Positions 33,427-45,404 of a stretch of 64,000 nt of DNA are shown here, piece after piece. The position numbers and the translations under genes were made by a program. The notes under the pieces were generated by a model. It worked only from the letters and a program-made list of their open reading frames with translations, searched no databases and was not told the origin of the DNA. The stretch comes from Welwitschia mirabilis. Taxonomy: Eukaryota; Gnetophyta; Gnetopsida; Welwitschiales. The DNA is taken from NCBI GenBank assembly GCA_051453625.1, contig JBOZIK010000001.1, positions 233,202,638 to 233,266,637 on the forward strand. Reading direction: 5' to 3'. Every line of letters starts with the position of its first letter. Position 1 is the first letter of the stretch.

Positions 33427-34599
33427 ATTGAGAAAAATTAAATTTTTTCTAAAGCTTAAAAACATTAGTAAAAACTTAAAACAAATAAAATTTGAAAATA
33501 AAATCTCCCATCGAATAAAACCTAACTAAAGTATTTGATATATTATATAGAAAGGATTTGACTTTAGCTTATAATTCTTCTAATTTTAAAGAATAACTAG
33601 ATAAGTTAATTTATATTTAAAAACTTATTTCAAAAATATGAAATTTAAACATACGAATCATTTTTCTACTCTTAAGGAGGTAGTTAAGGATTTTAAATCC
33701 TATAGTATAACCATGTCTTTTTAGAGAACCATTTAATAGACACCTTAAGGATTAGCTTTTGTATTAGAAAGGAATTAATTTGAACAAGGGGAATGTAGCT
33801 ACTCAATGAAAATATTTAAATCCAAATATACTAAAGAAAAGATAACATGAATGTCTACATCACATTGGTAAATACCCAATTATAAAAGGTAAATAAAAAT
33901 TGCAATAGAAATAAGAACAACAATAGTTCACTTGTATCCATTTCCAATCATTTTACATATAATAAAAACCTTTTAAACGTGAAAATAACTTTAATATAAC
34001 ATACATGCTAACTACAAGTATAATATTAGGTAGTTTTAAATAATGATATCTAATATTTTTACACAAGCTAGCAATAAGCTTTATATAACTAAAAATATAG
34101 ATTAGAAAATACAATAGCAAATGTTAACACTATATCCAATCATGGAGTTCACCAATAACCCACTCTATACCCTTTTGAACTTAGAATGTAAGTTTGTTAT
34201 AATCTTTTAGTTTGACTCAAGTTGTTAACTATAGTCTAAATCTAAATTTTACACCAACATCACTCATTACGAATTATATCATAACGTTTTTTAATTGAAC
34301 ACCTCTAATAGGTTTAATTTAAGTATGTTAAGAATGAGAACTCTAAAAATAACAATTGTACTAGGATTAACATTAAAATCTATGATCATACATCAACAAC
34401 ATCCTCTAAGATCAATCTTCAACTCTATCCTCATATCTCAACAAAATCATCTATAATACTTTACCTCAACATGATAATGAAATCCAGTAATATAATTAAA
34501 ACAACTACCTCTACCATCATTTTTACTAGAACCTAGTTATAGCTCCTTTAACACAAGCATATTTTGGAAATTTTGGAGTTTAGAATATTATAAATATAG
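33427..34599 (+). other. Sequence upstream of Athila gag, no gene seen
   Basis: AT-rich. It is contiguous with 6492 once element B is removed. It may be the 5' leader or LTR of element E, but I found no matching partner LTR and no PBS. Confidence 0.35.
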
Positions 34600-34990
34600 G
34601 TTAACTTAAGAAAAAAAGCCTAATACAATCAATTAGTAATGTCATCTAGACTAGAGGTAGAATTCACAAATGTACAATTGTTACAATCCTTCCACAAAAA
34701 AGACATGGATAATTCCATGACATATTTAATGAAGTTTATAAATATTTTAGATTTCTTATCATATATAACTATATATAAGATGAAATTTATTGCATTTAGA
34801 AAAACACTTAGAGATAGGGAAAATTTCTTATTACAAACCCTACAAAATTTAATTCAATCTTAAGAGAAATTTAAGAATGCTTTCATGAGGAAGTTTTTAT
34901 GATGACAAACTATGTATTCTGTAAAAATAAGTTATTATTTTTTTATAAAATGATAAAGAAAACGATAATAAAATATTTGAGTGTTTTTAT
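34600..34990 (+). pseudogene. gag: Athila-type gag (element E)
   Basis: An open stretch of 74 codons at 34639-34863 continues, after one TAA, to 'KFKNAFMRKF'. It follows the retrotransposon gag pattern of Athila: 'KKDMDNSMTYLMKFINI' for the EDP-HL-FL block, 'IYKMKFIAFRKTLRDRENFL' for the IRLRLFPFSLRD block. Only the capsid-like core is readable. Confidence 0.75.
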
Positions 34991-36305
34991 AAACTATGAA
35001 AATGAAATCCTCATCATGAGTTTTAATTCCATCAACTATTATATATTTTCACTAAGAGTGTAAACAAGCATATGAGGCAACATTTACAATGTATAGTAGG
35101 GTGAAATATATTACATAAAGTACCTAAAGAATCTTTTAAGGTTTTAGATAAATTAGTTAAATAGAGTAAAATATGATCATAAGGCCTAACACAAAGTGGC
35201 TTTTACTCAAGAATAGTCTATAATGATGAAAAAGATGTAGGAAATGATGAAAAAAATAATGAATGTGATGTATAAATAACAAATGAAAGTACTTACTGCA
35301 GAACACATACAAATGTTTGTAGCTTTAGTAGAATTTGTATTATTCCATAATAAGATTCTCAACAAACACAAATTGTTATAGTTAAAGTACAATAGAAATA
35401 AATGAGTTTGTACCCAATAATTATTTTTATGTGTTCTTTGTATACGAATAAGACATCAAGCTTAAGGTCATTAAGCATGATAATACATCCCTGATATAGT
35501 TAAAGAAATGATGGTAATATGCCAAAACAACACTCCTTCCATGTCTTAAACTACAATTCCACATTCACAACTAGTTTATTTTAATAGTTACAAATCATAA
35601 TGATAAGGATACAAAAACTACCAATAAAGACTATCATATCAATAGTTTTTATACATACCTTTGTTTTCTTACCAAGGTAATAACAATAATTTTGAATTTA
35701 AAGAATTTTACTAGTAACAAACCATGACATGGAACAAAAAGTATAAACTAAAATTAATAAATAAAAACATTACAAATATGAAAACAATACTAATGGGCTT
35801 CATTCAAAATCAAGATTAAGGTTTATCTTCCCAAGGAGAATCCAACCCTTTTAACAAAGCTTTTGAACATGCAAGTTCTATGATTATAAGAAGCAAAAAG
35901 AGCCTAGAAATAATGTAAGAATCTTAAGATTAGGATATAAAAAAATAAGAAATAGAAGTTTCAAGAAAATAGAAGTATTCAAGAAAAACCACTCAAAAGA
36001 AAAAAAAATCAATATAATAAAAGATTGGAATTATTGAGGTAGAATTAGGAGACTTCCACTACTTATATACCTTCAAATATAACAAGCAAACTAATATATA
36101 TCACCATTTCTAAGAGGTTAAAAGAAATGTTATATAGGATGAATAATTTACCCAAATATTTGAAGAATAAAAACTTAGAATTCCACTGATTCAATTCCTT
36201 AAAGACATACCTATTTAGTATAAATACATCAAAGACTTGGTTTTTAAGAAAAATAGAATATTCATTCATTAATAAGTATACTTACCTAAAAACATTAAAT
36301 AAAAT
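34991..36305 (+). other. Element E between gag core and protease
   Basis: This is where the gag C-terminus and linker should be. I see only short broken fragments and no zinc knuckle. Confidence 0.4.
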
Positions 36306-36515
36306 ATGAAGAAGAAAAGAGAACTTAAACATACAAATCCTAGGTTATCAATTATTTTACTAGTTGTTAATGAGAAAAAGGTGACTTATACATTTCTTGA
36401 CTTAGTTGCTAGTATTAACATCATACCTTCATATATTTGCACAACCTTAGTGTTAATAAAGTTTTCTAAGATTGATAAGACTCTATCAATAGCCCATCCT
36501 ATAAGAATAACTTAA
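36306..36515 (+). pseudogene. pol: Athila-type aspartic protease (element E)
   Basis: 69 open codons. 'KKKRELKHTNPRLSIILLVV' then 'YTFLDLVASINIIPSYIC' matches the Athila protease, where DLGASINLMP is usual; the Gly after the catalytic region is Val. The stretch continues to 'LSIAHPIRIT'. It lies between gag and RT in the same strand. Confidence 0.75.
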
Positions 36516-36879
36516 AACATCTTAGTATAAGTATATTAAGATATTTACACTATGAACATTATGATTTTAAAAATTACTAAAAATTTCTTTCTAAGCATTT
36601 TAGGAAAACCTTATTTAGGCATGCAGATGCAACAATACACTATCAAGCCACTTTATTTTAACTTACATTACTAATTTAAAAATTAATAAAAATATTTTTA
36701 AACTAATAAAATATAATACATAAGGTCAAATTAAATGTTTTAGCTATATCACTTTTCATATAAAACCTTCTTTAATGCCTTTTAGATCATAAACATAAGT
36801 ATCTTTTAAGCATGAATAAATAACATGATAAGTAATAGATGAAATATCCCTCTCTAGACTATAGAAAAATTAGGATATT
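36516..36879 (+). other. Element E between protease and RT
   Basis: AT-rich linker with no recognisable block. Confidence 0.4.
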
Positions 36880-38030
36880 TTCTTATAAATAAAATCTAAA
36901 GAGTCATTAAAACTAAAAGAGTTACCATCAAACTCAAAATACATCTTCTTTAATAGCAACAAGAAGAATTCTTTAGTCATTACTAAACTATAGAACTAGA
37001 ACATAAGGATAAGCTAGTTCAAATTGGAAAAGAAAATGTAAAACACTTTGACTGATCTCGTAAAGACCTATGAAAAGAAATTTTATTAGTTATATTCATG
37101 CATAACGTCTACTTAGAAGAGAATATAAAACTTCTTAAGAGACAACCATAACATTTAAATCTAACATTGTGATGGTAGTTAGGAATAAAGTTCATAAAGT
37201 ATAAAAGAAAGGCATTATATGCCAAATTATTGAATTTATGATAATCAATGAATCACTCTTATTATAATAGCTCCAAAGAAAAATAATAAATGAAAATTTT
37301 GTATTTAATTTATGAAACTTAATAAACACACAAAGAGAGACCACTTTCTCTCCCATATTGTACATTAGTTAGATCTTAAAAAAGCTTTCTAGATATGAAT
37401 ACTATTGTTTGTTGAATGTAGTTAGTGTGTATAATTAGATTGTCATAGTACTTAAAGATTAATACAAAACCATGATTATCTCATCATTAGAAGCTTATGC
37501 TTATTGATGAATGTTTTTTTGATTACATAATGCACCTATTACATTCTAATAAGTGATGACATAAATATTTGTTTAGTATGTTGGAATAATTCATAGAAGT
37601 ACTTATGGATGATGTTTTATTATATAGTGATTTATTGAATAAGCTCTTAGGTCATATAAGGTCTTATTCCCTTATATAAAAAGATACCTAAGAATAAGCT
37701 AGGATGAAAGTCATTTCATATTCAAAAGTAAGAATATTTTAGTACATGTGGTATCAAGATAAGAAATAACTATGAATCCCAAAAACATTTAAGTTATTGT
37801 ATTGCTAATAACTTTAATAAATTTCAAAACATTATGATATTTTCTAAGACATGTTGGTATTATCAACAATTTATCAAATATTTCTTTAACATAGTGACCC
37901 TATTTATGAATTGTTAAAAAAAGATAATTCTTTTTGAGGAAGTAACTATTGCAAAAAGATATTTAATGTTTTAAATAAAAATATAACTACCACATCTATC
38001 GTTAATGCATTAAATTAATATTACCATTTT
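36880..38030 (+). pseudogene. pol: Athila-type reverse transcriptase (element E)
   Basis: 'LPSNSKYIFFNSNKK', 'NVYLEENIKLLKRQP', 'YYCLLNVVSVYN', 'SSLEAYAY' and 'FIEVLMDDVLLYSDLLN' occur in the order of Athila RT. The catalytic MDD at 37605-37613 is intact. Several frameshifts and stops interrupt it. Homologous blocks in element G are at 53550-54200. Confidence 0.85.
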
Positions 38031-38081
38031 GATCTTATTTGTAAAGCTAGTGATAATATTGTAGGCGTTTTACATGGATAA
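38031..38081 (+). pseudogene. pol: Athila RNase H start, cut by element F
   Basis: 'DLICKASDNIVGVLHG' corresponds to the CDASDYAVGAVLG block, with the catalytic Asp replaced by Lys. The frame resumes after element F at 47100. Confidence 0.8.
38077..38081. repeat. Target-site duplication of element F (left copy, GATAA)
   Basis: GATAA here and AACAA at 47095-47099 differ only by one C/T and one G/A change. Removing one copy keeps the RNase H reading frame. Confidence 0.65.
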
Positions 38082-38808
38082 TATTGGTTTAACTAGTTTT
38101 CGTATGCTAAATTTGTTAAATCTAGCATTTTATGTATAGGTGTAAAGGTAATGAAGGATCATCAAACATAACTATAAATGTCTATAAGGATGGAAGACAT
38201 CTACAACATATGAATACATCTATATAAAGTGAAGATGTCTACATATCATGAAGACATATATAAATGTTAAAGACATCTTTATTAAATTGGAAAAACTTGT
38301 AGAAGATGTGTATCAGAAGGGGAAAATGTCCCAACTAAACTAAAGTAGGAATAGGATTATAAAATTGATTGAATACATCTACACATTTTGAAGGTACATA
38401 TAGGACTTGCATCAATCTATCATAACTAAATACATCTAAACATATTTAATAAATAATAATATACTAAATATTTATACATTCAGAGAAGACTTCTACACCA
38501 CTTAAAAATGTATACAACTTTTAAAGTTGTTAATAACATGTGATGCAGGAAAATTAAAAGAGCTAGTGCAAGTGCCAAACGTAGCCATTTGACTGATTTC
38601 TAGGCTATTTACAAACCAAGCCTTTTTAGATGCTAGTTAAGTTATTCTACATGTCTAACCTAATCATTTTGGATGCCACCTAAGGTATTTAAACAAGAAT
38701 CAATAAATAGAATAAATCAAAGCTTAAGAAAGAACTAACAAACATAATCTAATATAATAAGAAATAATAGGTAGGGTATACTACATTTTCTCTTTTCACA
38801 ATCTTCAG

Positions 38809-39030
38809 AATAGATTGAATAGATGATATTCCATGAAAGGCATGATATTCCATGAATAGATTGAATCTATTCAATGGATAATAAGATTGAATCTATTCAA
38901 TGAGTAATCATAATTTATTAAATCTATTCATATCTATTCCATAATATTCAATCATGGGTAATGACGATTTATTCAATCTATTCAATCTATGAAAGGCATG
39001 ATATTTCAAGAATAGATTGAATAGATGATA
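38809..39030. repeat. Local repeat expansion of ATTGAATAGAT units
   Basis: 'gattgaatctattcaat' and 'aatagattgaatagatgata' recur in direct and inverted order, and the block 'gaaaggcatgatatt' occurs twice (about 38836 and 38992). The 3' LTR has only a single short version near 46130, so the expansion followed or accompanied insertion. Confidence 0.75.
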
Positions 39031-39588
39031 CTTAATAAATATGTGGCATCAAATGTCATGATAGATAAATAGAAGATCTTGTAATAAATATATGATATTG
39101 TGTAAGGGATTTAGANNNNNNNNNNATAAGTAAAGGCATTAATAAGAAACCCTAGTACTTTCACATTGTTAAGAGACAAACAGACTTAACCTATAATATC
39201 TGTATAGTTTTCATTTCTTTTCTTCTCAGGAAAGAATTTTTTTAAGTTTTTAAAATATCCTTATTTTCTTCTAAGAGCTTACTCTCTCTATGATTTATTG
39301 TACTTTATCTCTAAAAATATAATTTATTAGAAACTACATTCATTCTACATCATGAAGAGAGAAATAGACTCAATCTATAATACCTTTCTACTTATATTAT
39401 ACTAGCTTTATCTCTCCATGATTTGTTATACTATATCTATGAAAATATGATTTTTTCAGAATATACATTTGTTACACATCTAGATATCATTTCATCTTCA
39501 CTCATGTAGAGCTATGTATTACTAAGTCTATTAAGAATTCCAAGTTGTAATTGTGACCTATAACTCTTTTTATATGATCTTACTAAAA

Positions 39589-39823
39589 ACACATTGATTG
39601 TAAGATTAGTAATAAGCTTGAAACCATGATTTGATTATAAGATTAGTGATGAGCCTAAAATTACTATTTAATTGTAAGAATTAGTGGTGAGCTTCAAGCC
39701 ATGATTTGATTAAAATATTAGTTATGAATCTAAAACCACTATTTGATTATAAGTTTAGTGGTGAGTATAAAATAATACATTGATTATAAGATTAATGATA
39801 AGACTAAAACCATATTCTAACCT
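39589..39823 (+). repeat. Tandem repeat in the 5' LTR of element F
   Basis: About five units of about 45 bp, 'ttgattataagattagtg' plus 'atgagcctaaaaccat'. The same array is in the 3' LTR at 46580-46795. Confidence 0.7.
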
Positions 39824-40116
39824 TAAGGAAAGAAATAAGATTTCTTATGAGAAGTTAATCATTATAAAAAATCCTTGTACAATTAATGATGAGCCTCTAA
39901 CTATGCACTTTGAAAGTAACATGATCTAGAGGTGTGTAAGTTTTAACCCTTTATGTGTGAAGTACCAAAGTTGAGAAATCATGTTATCTAGTAAGAGTTT
40001 TTATTTCTATAAAATTTTAATTATCCATATTAGATAATTTTTTATTATTAAATTTTATTATTATAATTTATTTGAAAACTCATTATATATCCCTTTTAAG
40101 TTCAAGATTCCTTAAG

Positions 40117-40128
40117 TGATATTAGAGT
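40117..40128 (+). other. Primer-binding site of element F
   Basis: TGATATTAGAGT is TGGTATCAGAGC with three C-to-T or G-to-A changes (initiator tRNA-Met). Confidence 0.7.
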
Positions 40129-40149
40129 AATTTATCAAAAAAAGATGTA

Positions 40150-41640
40150 ACAAATTTGAGTGAACTAAAATGGAGAGGTTCATAATTGCAAGGACTTTGT
40201 TTTTTAATGAAACTAATTATGCCTATTGAAAGATTAGTATGTAGGTGTACTTATAGTCTCTTAAGTTTGAAGTATGATAAGAAATAGAAAATATATGCTT
40301 AATGTCCATCAAAACAATTACAACTATATGTTTCATCAAGCCCAAAGATAGGAATGCCTAGATGGATTATGAGAAAAAGGCACATATTTTTAAGGCAAAG
40401 GTAAAGAATGCCTTATATTATGATTTCTCAGCAAAAGAATTTAATAGAGAAGTAGGCTATAATAATGCAAAGAAAGTTTAAAATGTCTTACAAGACATTT
40501 ATAAAGGCATGTTAGTAGTTAATAAATATAAGTTGTTAAGGTTGATAAAATAGTTTAATAATCTCAAGATGAATGAAGTAAAAAGAAGTTATCAATATTT
40601 CATTAAACTAAGAAACATTGTATATTGCATTCATGGAATTGATGAAGAAAAGAAGATAACTCAAAACATTATCAGATCACTCATACTAGTTTATAAATTA
40701 AGCATCATTACCATGAAGGAGTGAAAAAACTTCTTCATAATGAATTTTAAAGAATTGTAAAGGATCTTAACAACATGTGAAATGAACATAATTGAAGATG
40801 GATTAATTAGAAAATATCCTACACCACTTAAAGAAAACAAACCAGGAAGGCCTCATAGTAAATAAAGATCTATATTCACTTTAGATAATGAGTCAAATAA
40901 TAACAATGCATATGAACTTGTTTTAATGTCCAAAAGAGTGAAATGCCTACTATATAAATAACATAGAAGAATAAAAGACCAACACATAACATCAGATCCA
41001 TAAGATAAATGTAAGAATAAAGGTAAGAAATTTAAATCATCAAGAAATAATTTCTTAAATATTGAATGTTAAGATTATGGGGGTAGATGTCATCATGCCT
41101 TAGATTATCTAAGTACTAAGAAGATGTAAGGAAAGATGAAAAAGATGGAATACAAAAAGAAGAAAATACTTTACAATAATTAATATGATAACATGAATTC
41201 ATAAAGGAAGAACTCCTAGATGAAGAGAGAAGCTCCTAGTCATCATTTTTTTCATTCATCCATAGTACCAAAGACTTGGACTTTCAAACTTGTAATGATC
41301 TTGATGATTTAAGTGATGAAGAAGAAGGTCTCACTCTAGAAGAAAGTTATGAATTAATTTCAAATGAATTTTTTAAAATTTAAGAATTATATAGTAAAAT
41401 GAAAATTATAATTCATAATCATGAGTTAGCCTACAAATAGAAAAAGAGTTATTATTCTAATCTAACAAGTGAAAATATTTTACTTAAAACCAAGATTGAT
41501 AAACTAACTATTACATTAGAAAAAGTCAAATAAGAATTATAGGATGTTAAATACATTAATGAAAGATTCATGTAGGGAAAGATAATAGTCAATACCATTC
41601 TTTAAGAAGGTAGAAGGCCTAATGACAAAAATGGCCTAGG
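40150..41640 (+). pseudogene. gag: Copia gag (element F)
   Basis: It starts with 'LFFNETNYAYWKISM', the copia gag opening, and continues through a UBN2-like middle 'MNEVKRSYQYFIKLRNIVYC'. A knuckle-like 'YGGRCHHALDY' near 41085 has at least two of the four metal ligands lost. A Lys-rich coiled coil (about 41450-41570) and 'RRPNDKNGLGKNS' follow. The order equals element D. Frames shift several times. Confidence 0.8.
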
Positions 41641-41869
41641 TAAGAATAGTAATTTGATAAGTTAAACTTAAAAGAATTCCTAGAAATTATTTACAAGTTA
41701 GAAATATAAACCAAGGTATAACATTTATTTTACTCAAATAATATTATTTGATTTCATGTAATATAAAATAATATTATAAGATTTTTGTTTTCATTATTTT
41801 GTAATAAACATCATTGCATTAATCAAGGCCAAAAGATAAAGAGATAGGTAGAGAAGCCAATATAGGTGA

Positions 41870-42420
41870 AAAACAATAAGAAATGTGCTGAAAAAAATAA
41901 AAGTGTTCTCCTTGCTCAAATACTACTTCATATTATAAATAAGAATATTTGACACCTATACAATGAATGCTTTAGATACATAACTAGTAAAAAATTAATA
42001 TTTAATAATTTGATTAAGCAAAATCATGAAATGGCATCATTTGTAGATAACACTGAAGCATCAATCTAAGGCATAAATATAATAAGAGGTGGTTACCTCC
42101 CAAAAGTAAACAACATTTTTTATGTAATTTGTTTCTAAAATAATATTCTAAGTATACGTTAGTTATTTTATTTAAATTTTGATGTGACTTTTTGTAAAAA
42201 GAGCCACATTGTGAAATATCATGCTTGTAATAATAATATAAGTTGTAAACTAGAGAGACCAATGTATATGTCACATCACTAGATAATATTACTAACAAAA
42301 ATGTAAGATATTTCATTATCATATGAATTAATTTGAAGACATGGTACAAAAACTCAGGAATATGAACATTGAATTGATGCAAATGCTATCCATCAAATTA
42401 CTTATAAAAGGTATTTTAAA
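41870..42420 (+). pseudogene. pol: Copia protease/GAG-pre-integrase remnant (element F)
   Basis: 'HLYNECFRYITSKKLIFNNL' corresponds to the WYLDSGCSRHMTG block with the DSG lost. 'GYLPKVNNIFYV' is the start of the pre-integrase segment. A 122-codon minus-strand frame covers the same bases and is treated as a shadow. Confidence 0.65.
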
Positions 42421-42479
42421 ATTTAAAATCTTTTATCATTAGGTATGTAATTCTTATTAAAAGGAATATTGAACAAGAT

Positions 42480-43200
42480 TAAGATTGAGTTTAAAAAAAA
42501 ATTTATTCTAATTTTCATCCATTAGATTTGCTACATCTAACTTTAGTTAAAACCTCACAAACTATAAGTTTATAAAAGAAAAAACATTACCTAACTATTA
42601 CTAATCATTATTCTAGATTTACATGAGTTACCTTGCTTAGGTAGAAGGATAAGGCCTTTAATAGTTATATTGATTTATGTATTAAATTATAAAATAAAAA
42701 GAGGATATTACATTAAGGCAATTAGAAGTAATAATGGTGGAGTGTTCAAGAATGATTACTTTAGGAAATTTTGTAAATAATACAGAATTTATTATTAGTT
42801 TTTCACACCAAGGACACTATAATAAAATGTATCAGTAGAGGTTAAAAAAATATACAACTAAACAAAATGGCTTAAATCATAATGCATGATCAAAAAGTAG
42901 CATACCACTTTTAAGAAGAAGTAATGAACACTACATGACATATTAAATTGGGTGTTAGTAAGACATTTTATAAATATAGATTCATATAGATGATGGTATT
43001 GTTAAAAAATAACTTTAGTAAGTTATTTTTATATTTTTGCATCAAAATGTTTCATTTTAAATGAAAATGAAGACTTAAGAAAATTTGATGCCAAACTAGA
43101 TGAAGGTGTAGTTTTTAATTATTCTATAGTTAGCAAGGCTTCTAAAGTATTTAAAAAATACACTCTAACCATAGAATAAATAGCAATATAAGAGTAGATA
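42480..43200 (+). pseudogene. pol: Copia integrase and SH3-like region (element F)
   Basis: 'RGYYIKAIRSNNGGVFKNDY' is the IRSDHGGEF block with the catalytic Asp replaced by Asn. 'FFTPRTL' is the SAPRTPQQNG block. The SH3-like segment 'SKCFILNENEDLRKFDAKLD' and 'VSKASKVFKKYTLTIE' follows at about 43030-43170. It would be the DNA-joining enzyme. Confidence 0.8.
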
Positions 43201-43479
43201 AGACTAACTTAAAAGATTCTTCATGCATGGAAGATGATGATGAGAAAGAAGTTGAATGGAAGAAGTAAATTTCAGAGAAAGAAACTAATTGAACAAAGGT
43301 ATATAAATATATGATGAATGGAACATATTAAGATCTCAAAGAAGAATATGAGTGAAAACAACACATTCTCTAAGTAACATCATTGGAAGATCATACAATG
43401 GAGTAAATGCTAGGGTATTAAGAAAACAATAATGTAGAAATATTACTTATATATTAAAAGTAAAACATGATATCCTTAC

Positions 43480-43600
43480 TAATGATGATGAAGATGGAGA
43501 CTAGTTGACTAAAATGACACAGGAAGCTTTTATGTGATAAGAGTTGGGGAGTAAAAAATCCCTAAATAGATAAGAAAAGACATGAAATTTTATGTTAACT
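43480..43600 (+). pseudogene. pol: Start of copia reverse transcriptase (element F)
   Basis: 'LTKMTQEAFM' followed by stops and 'ELGSKKSLN' fits the opening of copia RT (W--AM--E---F--N--W). Nothing of the later RT blocks follows. Confidence 0.55.
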
Positions 43601-45404
43601 CTAGTATTTTATATTGTGTATCTTACATTACTAGAGGTATTATGCATTAGGATAGAGTAGGTTTTATGTAGCATCATTATGTTACTATTTTATATTTTTT
43701 ATGTAGACATTTTCATAGGAGTATATGTCTATACATGTGATGAATGTTTTTAAATTTTGTAGAAGTCTACCAGTTAAATTTACATTTTGCCAAAATTCTT
43801 GCTCATAATTACTAAGTTTTAAAACTTCTTGTCTTTAAATTTTTTGTGAAAACTTTTAGTATAGACATCTTTACTTGAGGTAGATGTATCAATATTTTCA
43901 TATACATCTACTACTAAAAATACACAGTCCTCCACTTATTTGGTATAGATGTCTTCATAAGCTATCAATGTGTACTAAATTTTTTTCAACATCTACAAAT
44001 GGCATAAACATCTATGCATGGTAAAAAAGCAAAAATTAAACTTAGGATTTATACATCTCTATATATTTAGAACCCTACCTCAAAATTATCTTTTTGTAGT
44101 TAAAAAGGAAGACATCTCTCATTTGATAGCACTACAACTATTAAGTCAAAGATTCACAATAGGTATAAGATATCTCTCTTTTGATTAAGGTATATTAGTT
44201 AAGATTTCATATATTTTTTAATTGTATTTTTTAATTTTCCCTCTTTTTATAGTTTTGTAGCATACATATAGATAAAATGCTAGATAACAGAGCGTAAATA
44301 GATTAAAAAGAGTAACAAGTGCTAAAAAGTGCAAGGGACAAGTCCAAGAGAGATGTTACAAATATAAATTCATAAATCCAAGCATAGTAAATAGATGTTC
44401 TACTTGATAATTAGTTACTATTTTAGCTAAAATAACATTTAAATTTAAATCAAATAAATAAGCTCAAATTAGCTAGTTCTTTGAGGATGTGAGATGGGAA
44501 AAATTACTAAATCTAATACAAATTATTCTAAAATAAATGATCATAGAATTCTATAGCGACATGAACAATATCAGTAACAAATAAGGCACATTTGTAAAAC
44601 AAGTAAGGGGTTAAATGTTATGATTTTTTCCGTATTTTATAAATACTTTAGTTAAAAATAGAAGCATTAGATGCTTCACAAGATATTTTACATCATTAAA
44701 AAGTGTTTATATAAATAAGAAAGTTAAATAATAAGGAAACAACTTACCACATGTATTTTTTATTGCTCACATGTTACATTAGAGAAAAAATTAGAAAGAA
44801 AAGATATGATGTTAAATGCTTTCACATTGAGTTTAAATATTTTCCATAATATTTTGATCAAAGGTCAAAGTTAAAACTACTATATAGCCATGCAAAATTT
44901 TGCTTTTTTACTTATTTATGTTCAAAATTTAAATAGGTATTGGAATTAAAATTTAAATATACTTATTAGAATAATAGGATAAAAACAATAAGAATTGAAG
45001 AAGACGAAAAATGTACTAGATGGCTTAGATTAGAGACATGATTACATGCTTTCTATGGAAATGACTTTTAGTAACATTACTTCAATTTATTATTATGTCA
45101 TTTTATAATTTTATTGTGTCTTTGCATATTCTTATAGTCCATTATTTCTTATTTATGTTGTGCTACTATAGACCTTGTATGTAGATGTTTGAATAGCAAA
45201 TACATCATTTTTTTCTATTTTAAATTATTTTTACCTAATAAAATTTACAATTATAGTATTGACATCTCTTACTCACTACAAGATTTTACTTCTATGGTGT
45301 TAAAGTGCATATTAGTTATCATGTATAAATTTCTAGATCTTATTTAAGAATGGATGATTTTAACTAATTTTCCAAGTTTTGAACATCATTAAAAATAGAA
45401 ATAT
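43601..45404 (+). other. 3' region of element F without RT or RNase H
   Basis: 1.8 kb with repeated ACATCT/AGATGT motifs at 43720-44120 like those in the LTR, then AT-rich sequence. The purine-rich run just before 45405 (aaaaatagaaatat) is a decayed polypurine tract. Confidence 0.55.

Larger units (their letters stand above)
38082..40114 (+). repeat. 5' LTR of element F
   Basis: It aligns with 45405-47094 across both ends. Extra length comes from a local repeat expansion at 38809-39030. Frequent GACATCTAC/GTAGATGTC motifs occupy the first 500 bp. A run of 10 N lies at 39116-39125. Confidence 0.85.

Noticed and set aside
33427-34599. 5' LTR of element E
   Set aside because: No partner sequence, PBS or terminal TG could be found, so no LTR was called.
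42014-42382. 122-codon open frame on the minus strand
   Set aside because: It lies antisense to recognisable copia protease/pre-integrase sequence of element F, and its product is Leu/Tyr-rich without domain character. Treated as a shadow frame.
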